Positions 57,951 through 64,000 of a DNA stretch of 64,000 nt are shown here, one piece after another (positions within the stretch are counted from its first letter, which is position 1; each line of letters opens with the position of its first letter). The stretch is from Reticulitermes speratus (lineage: Eukaryota; Arthropoda; Insecta; Blattodea; Rhinotermitidae). Under the pieces are notes generated by a model. It ran no database searches. It saw nothing but the letters and a program-made list of their open reading frames with translations, and was not told where the DNA came from. The stretch is taken from contig JAJKFL010000039.1 in the NCBI GenBank assembly GCA_021186555.1, forward strand, positions 18,270,733-18,334,732. Reading direction: 5' to 3'. The position numbers and the translations under genes are program-made.

Positions 57951-59079
57951 GGAAATTCAATGACGTATGTACATAATTTGTGCTTGACTAACACTCCATG
58001 TTACAGTTATTCAAACATGAAAATGTTTGCCAGTCGTGGCCATATACCCGTAACCTTTCTCCGTAAAACATCACACACGCGACAATTGTCACCTTTACAT
58101 TTTTTTTTTTTACTAACATCTCTTTCAAGGCCCATTCGTGCGTTACATTTCGAATTTTTTTGCTGGATATTCTACGACGTTAATTATGAAATCAGCATTG
58201 TTTTATATACTGTTCGTAATGTGGACACTTATCATGTTTATATCCCATTTCCCTGTTTGTATACTAACGTATTTTTCGTGGGTGGATTTCCTTGGATGCC
58301 ATATGTTTTTGAGTTATGGGGATGTCTGTCATGTGAATTGCTAACTCAGTATTATTTCATATACATTTATATATTATATTCACTGTTTATGAAATACATG
58401 CATCCTCTTCCAAAATGGCAGAGCACTTCAGCTTGGCTATTTCTTGAGGTGACTATCAGGTATCAATTCAACATAGCACAACTGAAGAAATGACTGGTGA
58501 AGCAATTATTATCATCTAGTATTCTGCATCAGGTGATGAAATCAGTCATTCACTGTATAACATGTCTGTACTTGCTGTTAACTCCTTAAGGGCTTCAACT
58601 AGTCAAGTACTTATTTCCATTCTTCACATCACATCCTTTCTTAATTTTATGAGAAAGAGGCAATGTCATCCCTGTAACAAAACTCTCTTTATTGATGGAA
58701 GATGAAAAATTGTGTTAGATGCATATGCCATTTTACCTGTCTTGTAGTACATACACAAGGATGTCAGAAACCAAGATTTTTTGTTCTTTGCAATACAACA
58801 GAATTCATGTTGGACTGAAAAAAACATTATGGTCATTGTATATGTCTCTTATGGGTGATTTTGTACATTCCTTAAATTGCCAATGGATGTTATAACTACC
58901 TTTTCTAGCCCGGAGGGGTACACATTACTTACGCAGGCTAATATCAATTACCTCACTGAGGGTAACTACAACGTGGACAATGTCTCATTTGTATACTGCA
59001 CGTTCTACTAACAAGTAGCTTGCAAAATGTACAAAATTAAATCATTCAACCCAACCCTCCCATTACTGATTCATAAGTG
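57951..59079. other. Upstream intergenic, no recognised gene
   Basis: Includes a 191-codon open frame (57918-58493, plus) rich in aromatic residues without motif or repeat similarity; I do not regard it as a gene. Confidence 0.4.
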
Positions 59080-59080
59080 G

Positions 59081-59213
59081 AAGAATATGTCCTCTGGGAT
59101 GTGACACCATGTAGTCTGGTAGAAACGTAACATTCTTCACTGAAGATGGAGGCCACATATTCTTCTGAAATATTCATAAATTTTACCAGACTGCACAGTG
59201 TTACATCCCAGAA
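59081..59213. repeat. Inverted-repeat element with hammerhead-like core
   Basis: Two inverted pairs: 59081-59093 with 59150-59163 (AGAATATG type) and 59093-59122 with 59184-59213 (CTGGGATGTGACACC type). On plus, CTGAAGA (59140-59146), extra T, GGAGG/CTTCT stem II with two wobble pairs and a 9-nt loop, then GAAA (59167-59170) follow the layout of the 26.9-kb family. Stem I does not pair. Confidence 0.5.
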
Positions 59214-60518
59214 GGCAGCATTCCTTGTATCACCACCATCAGAACCTCAGATCTCCATCATGCTCAAGTTATTTAATAAAATTGATTAAAGTAGTCCTAC
59301 ATGGCTTCATAACTTCCCAACATTTGCTTGAAGGGTCTGACAAAAACCCCACATACACCTGCCATGAGAACTGGACTATAGGTGAACAATCCAATTCAAT
59401 AACCAAAAATGGAAATCAAATTCTGCAGCACTTCCCCATTTCAACTATGAAGGTAAAACATACCTCCATCACCACTTCCGTATTCAGTGGATTGATTATG
59501 CTGATCCACAGCACTGCCAACCCAGACCTCAGCTCCCTAGACTTTGGTCTGTGGGGTACATGCAAGACACACTGCTTCATCACAATGGATACTACAGTCC
59601 ATGCAAAGGACAATCCTAATGGACTGATGCATGCTATGCATTCAACTCACAGGCATGCCAGGCTGTGCACTGAAGCTGCAATTCGTCCTCTCAAAACAGT
59701 GTTGTATATTTAACAATAAAACTTGTTTGCTTATTCTCGTTTTTCATAACTTTCATGTGATGCTAAACGTGTAACTCTTTTGATATAGTTTATATGACAT
59801 TTCTGACTGAGAATGATCTCAAGAATAAGGACCTGAAGTCACAACATTAAGTGTGAATCATCCTGTAGATCACTGAATGGTATGGGAATATGTTCATACA
59901 TGGTGGGTAGGTAAGAAAATGGAAGGAGACACTTGCTGTTTTACAAACACCTGTAATTTGCCTGAAGAGATATGGGGATCATGCAAACCAGCCAGGACAG
60001 CCAGTTGCTTGGGTAAGACCTGGCCGGAATACCTATGTAATGCTCATCTAGGAGATTCATTCTTCACTTATTTAACAATACTAGTTCAAAGACACATTCA
60101 AGTACATAGTGACTGATTCTTGGGTGTACTTAACGACATTTTCAATTCAGCCCATTTACCCTGTCCGGAAACAGACTGAATCCAGTCAACACTCTCACAG
60201 CCTGTTTCTCTATGACCTAATTTACTATTAATTCCATACAAGCCTACATCTCTCAAGCAGTCTCTTCTCTTGAAGTTTTCAGATTAAATTTTTGTGTGCA
60301 TTTATATCTCACACAAATATATTGTACAACACACTTAAAGATTTTCATTTAGTAAGTCCATTTAATATGTACAGATTCACATTGTAAGTTATATATAACA
60401 AAATATGGCAAATATTACTGAACAAGAGGCAAAAACTAGCTTGTTTTAGAATGTGTTGTACATGCTCCTTAATATTGTTAAATTCAGAAGTGTTATGTCA
60501 GGATATGTGAGTAAACAG

Positions 60519-60519
<1 letters not shown>
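59214..60519. other. Intergenic, no recognised gene
   Basis: A 171-codon open frame (59198-59713) has no recognisable motif. Nothing else supported. Confidence 0.4.
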
Positions 60520-60550
<31 letters not shown>

Positions 60551-60552
60551 TG

Positions 60553-60609
<57 letters not shown>
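60520..60609. repeat. (TATG)n-(TA)n compound microsatellite
   Basis: About 38 nt of TATG repeats run directly into about 52 nt of TA repeats. The TA part is self-complementary and could extrude. Confidence 0.97.
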
Positions 60610-60610
<1 letters not shown>

Positions 60611-63600
60611 ACAAAAACTATATTTATTTCCCACTGAAAACAAACCACACAAGGCACAACAGTACACCACAACTGAACAAAGAATTTAATTCATTAAGTC
60701 CAACTCGCTTGTTTTCAAGATGACAACTACCTGCAGCCACGCAGCCACCTTGTGCCTGGAGAACAAATCCTGTATCTTAATTAGAAATATAATAAAGAAT
60801 CACAATGGAAAAAAAAGGTAAACAAATATTCTAAGACCAATATGTGAATAGTTTGTAATAGGTATGGTGTAATAAATATGACATGAACTGTACTCAGCCT
60901 TGAGCTGTCACTGCTTAAGCATACATATACTGACAATTCTTAAAAATTACACTTCTTACACACAATATGCAATTTCTACACAAGCATAAATGTAAATATG
61001 AAATATTAAAAGTCCAAAAGTACATGTATATACACTGTGCAATTCAGTTTGCTGTATACACTGAGTTAGAAATGGAACATACGGAATGTAATAATCCTTA
61101 AAACATTTTAACATTCAAATGTCTAAGAATAAATGACAACTGTGACATTTGTTCTTAAATTAAATTTTAAAAAGGCCACTATAAATGTAACACGGTTGAA
61201 AAACATGTGCCAGGACAGAACAGACTGTACAAATAATAGCACCACAATATTATAGCATATGAATCTTAGAACATTCCATGTCAATAAGTACCAGTAATTA
61301 ATATATGCATTGTTGATGCATACAAATTCTGAGTCCTCACAAAATCATACCAGGAATCAAACAGAATAACAATAACATTTTGGATACCAAGAACGATTTA
61401 TTACAGAATTGTCCTAATTGTGCACAAAGCCCTTCCACATTCTGTAACACATATACATTCGTAAATCACTCGAAAGAAAAAGCTTGTACAATATAGTTCT
61501 GTATTCTAAATTATACCGTTTCTTTAATATTGATTCACCTTGCAACTGATAGAATTTTAAAAACATAAACTTCATAAAACATTTCATTTCTGACTTCAGC
61601 ACATTCTGAGATAACACAGCTTTAGCAGTTTGAGCAGATAACAAACACCCTATTTTGTCAGACAATTGGTACTTCTCTACCAAGAAACAGAAACTTTTAA
61701 AAAATCGTAAATTGTGAACACATAACGAATTACTTTGTATTCAAAACTACAGTTGGTCATTTGTTATTAGACAAACCTGATTGGCCCTGTGTGAGACTTC
61801 AGATACTGGGGATTTCACTGCATCGTATGTTGAAACAGTTCCAGTGTTTCAGCATACACTACAGTCACCAGCTTCAGTGTAATTGTGAGGTTGAAGGGGG
61901 AAGAGGACCGATACACAGGTCTCACAGCAGGAATAAGTGTTGCAACGTGCTTTCCAGTGGGAAGGTGCTGTGTGATTATACAGAAATGTTGGATGACAAG
62001 AGGTAAATCAAGACTTTATACTCAGTCTGCATCCATCTTCATGCTTCGTCCTAGCAAACATCCACACTCATCATCCCCACATTATCTGGGAAGATATCAA
62101 AATAGTCAACAGCTCCAACTGTGAGGGTAAATACTAACAAAACATCTGGCTTCACACACTTCCCTCCAACTCCTCTTTATAACCAGATGAGCTCTGCCAA
62201 TTGGACAGAACCACAGCTGACAACCTACTCTTATTCATACCGAGGCCTTCTGACACTTGTTGACACCCTCCTTCCATTTCACATGCCCCCTGAAGATGGT
62301 GCCTGCAACGTATGTGGAAATAGCTTCAACACACAACACAGCTAAACCCTGAAATCATAAGTTACACATAAACACAGGCCTAAAAAACCTAAGGACCTGT
62401 TCAACAATTTAATTTATAACAAAATGTGAGAATCCTCTGCTACATTCTAATTATCTTGGGGTATCTTGTGTAATCCTGCTGTCTGGCGTTGAGTGCTAAT
62501 TGTTTTGGAGTGAATTTTTAAGCATACATTCAGCATCTAATAAATTACAACCATTGCAGTTACCAACCAAGAATCATTGTTGTAATCATCATCATCATCA
62601 TCATCATATCACCACCACCACGACAGTTAAGCTCTTGGCCTGTTCAAGTTATGAGGGTTACAACTGTTCAATTGTTCCTTCCATTTCCTTTTTCTCAGCT
62701 GTTCTGGCATCTTCTGCCACTCATTTCATACAGTAAAATGCTGCTGCTATTTGATTTTTCAGGCATGCTTTCCAAACATTCTACCTATTACTTTTGAGAG
62801 GTTTTTATCACTGTATTGATGTCTCTTAATTCCACACCTCTAATATCTTTGTTACATTTACAACATGTCGCTCTGTAACCTGTGGCCACTTAAGGAATGT
62901 GTTTTCTGCCATTTCAATTCTTCTCAACTCTTCTTATGTCAATGCTCAAACTTCATATCTATATAAGAGTACCCCTGTGACTGTAGCTCTGCACAGTTTT
63001 AGTAAGGTTTGATTTGAGCATGTGTTTTATAACATGAAGAATAAGGGCATACAATTTGCCTACTTATTTATCAGATTGGGTAGCTGTATTTTACCCCATG
63101 AGACCACGTTTTCATGAAGTCCTTTGAGAAGAATGAAAAGATACATATAAACTGTGCAAAGTGTACACATATATATTGCAATATTACATTAAATACATAA
63201 GTAATTCCAAAATGGCCAGAGCCCACAGCAGTATATGATTTATGTGACAAGAAAAGCAAGGGCATTCTCCTGTCAGCAACTGACCTGGCAAGCTAGAAGC
63301 ATAAGGGTGTGCACACAATGCACTAGCACTTCAAGGAAAGAAACAGGCATTCAGAGTGATGTACTTACACTTGCATTTAATGTACTTTAAAACAGTGTGG
63401 GCATATATGTTTTCGAGTAGCCGTTTCACATTAGACTACAAGTAAAATGATTCAATAAGTCCTGCAAGGTTGCATGCCTTCATGGCATGCACAGGGTAAG
63501 TTTATATTTACATTTACATTTAATTTTATAACAGGTACAAAAATGGGTCTTACACGAAATATCCTATAGCCTTTGAAATATCAAAGGCCATATGGTTACA

Positions 63601-64000
63601 CATTTACTTTTTCATCCAAATGAACTAAATACTTTTTTCTGTCTTATAAAGTACTATACACAAATGAAGTTTCTATGTTAACCCATTCCATGCTGAGAAT
63701 TATTTAGCAAAAATTCTTTTGTTTTGTTTGTATATAGTGTCCATGGTAACACAGACATACCCTTGACAGCTGAAATTCCACAAATAATTCCAACACAGAA
63801 GAGGCAGGTGAAGATTAACACACAGTGTTAATCACCAAGGTTCAGAATATATGTGGCAAAGTTTGTCAGCAAAAAGTCTTATTTACAGCATGTATGATGT
63901 ATGTATGTATGTATGTATGTATGTATGATAATAGAGTATTCTTCAAAGTTCTGTTGCATCAGTACTATTATTATATTATTATTATTATTATTATTATTAG
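60610..64000. other. Upstream intergenic with simple repeats
   Basis: No gene recognised. Holds (ATC)n/(CAC)n near 62587-62620, (TATG)n at 63896-63928 and (TTA)n at the window end (63969-64000). A degenerate hammerhead-like segment lies at 62286-62322. Confidence 0.5.

Noticed and set aside
57918-58493. 191-codon open frame upstream of Sec24
   Set aside because: No motif, irregular composition, T-rich low-complexity run, no splice support.
59198-59713. 171-codon open frame
   Set aside because: Starts inside an inverted repeat and has no family similarity that I can see.
60446-60689. Open frames of repeated YI or YVCM residues
   Set aside because: Pure translation of the (TATG)n-(TA)n microsatellite.
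1-64000. CRISPR arrays, operons, bacterial promoters or phage genes
   Set aside because: None seen; split exons, GT-AG introns and eukaryotic transposons show animal nuclear DNA.

Overview
The window looks like one locus of an intron-rich, repeat-rich insect genome. The only host gene I can reconstruct is a Sec24 of the A/B type (COPII coat cargo adaptor), on the minus strand from 57213 (start) to 17240 (stop). Twenty coding exons join without a frame break into 3750 nt (1249 residues plus stop), and every intron is GT-AG. The repeat content (jockey-like and RTE-like LINEs, mariner and pogo/Tigger DNA transposons, tRNA-derived SINEs) resembles that of large polyneopteran genomes, possibly Blattodea (cockroach or termite); this placement is inference from memory of repeat types.

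Layout. 1-17.0 kb, downstream of Sec24: no host gene recognised. It holds decayed transposase fragments (about 0.3-1.05, 13.9-14.3 and 15.4-15.9 kb), a SINE copy (3.95 kb), a 5'-truncated LINE (6.7-8.05 kb), a stretch that looks richer in CG dinucleotides (11.6-12.55 kb) and a 557-bp near-perfect palindrome (12.57-13.13 kb). 17.24-57.2 kb: Sec24, whose introns carry most of the mobile DNA. Intron 1 holds a truncated LINE disrupted by a foldback and by a 104-bp insert with a 12-bp target duplication, a pogo-type MITE and an RTE-like LINE tail. Intron 4 holds two inverted copies of one 174-bp MITE. Intron 6 holds two unrelated mariners. Intron 10 holds a nearly complete LINE split by a Tigger-like element. 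Intron 11 holds a 300-bp foldback. 57.2-64 kb: a probable promoter region, then sequence with simple repeats and no recognised gene.

Most interesting signal. Hammerhead ribozyme-like motifs (CUGANGA, one extra nucleotide, stem II, GAAA, minimal stem III, NUH cleavage triplet, closing stem I) recur in the window. Three foldback repeats of different sequence (12.6, 26.9 and 53.6 kb) each carry such a motif 50-80 nt inside an arm end, reading outward. Hammerheads with very short stem III are known from Penelope-like retroelement terminal repeats, so these may be relics of such elements, but no Penelope reverse transcriptase is in the window. Within Sec24, the copies in sense with the pre-mRNA are all damaged, while the two best antisense copies keep their core and cleavage triplet; outside the gene, both copies in the palindrome are intact.
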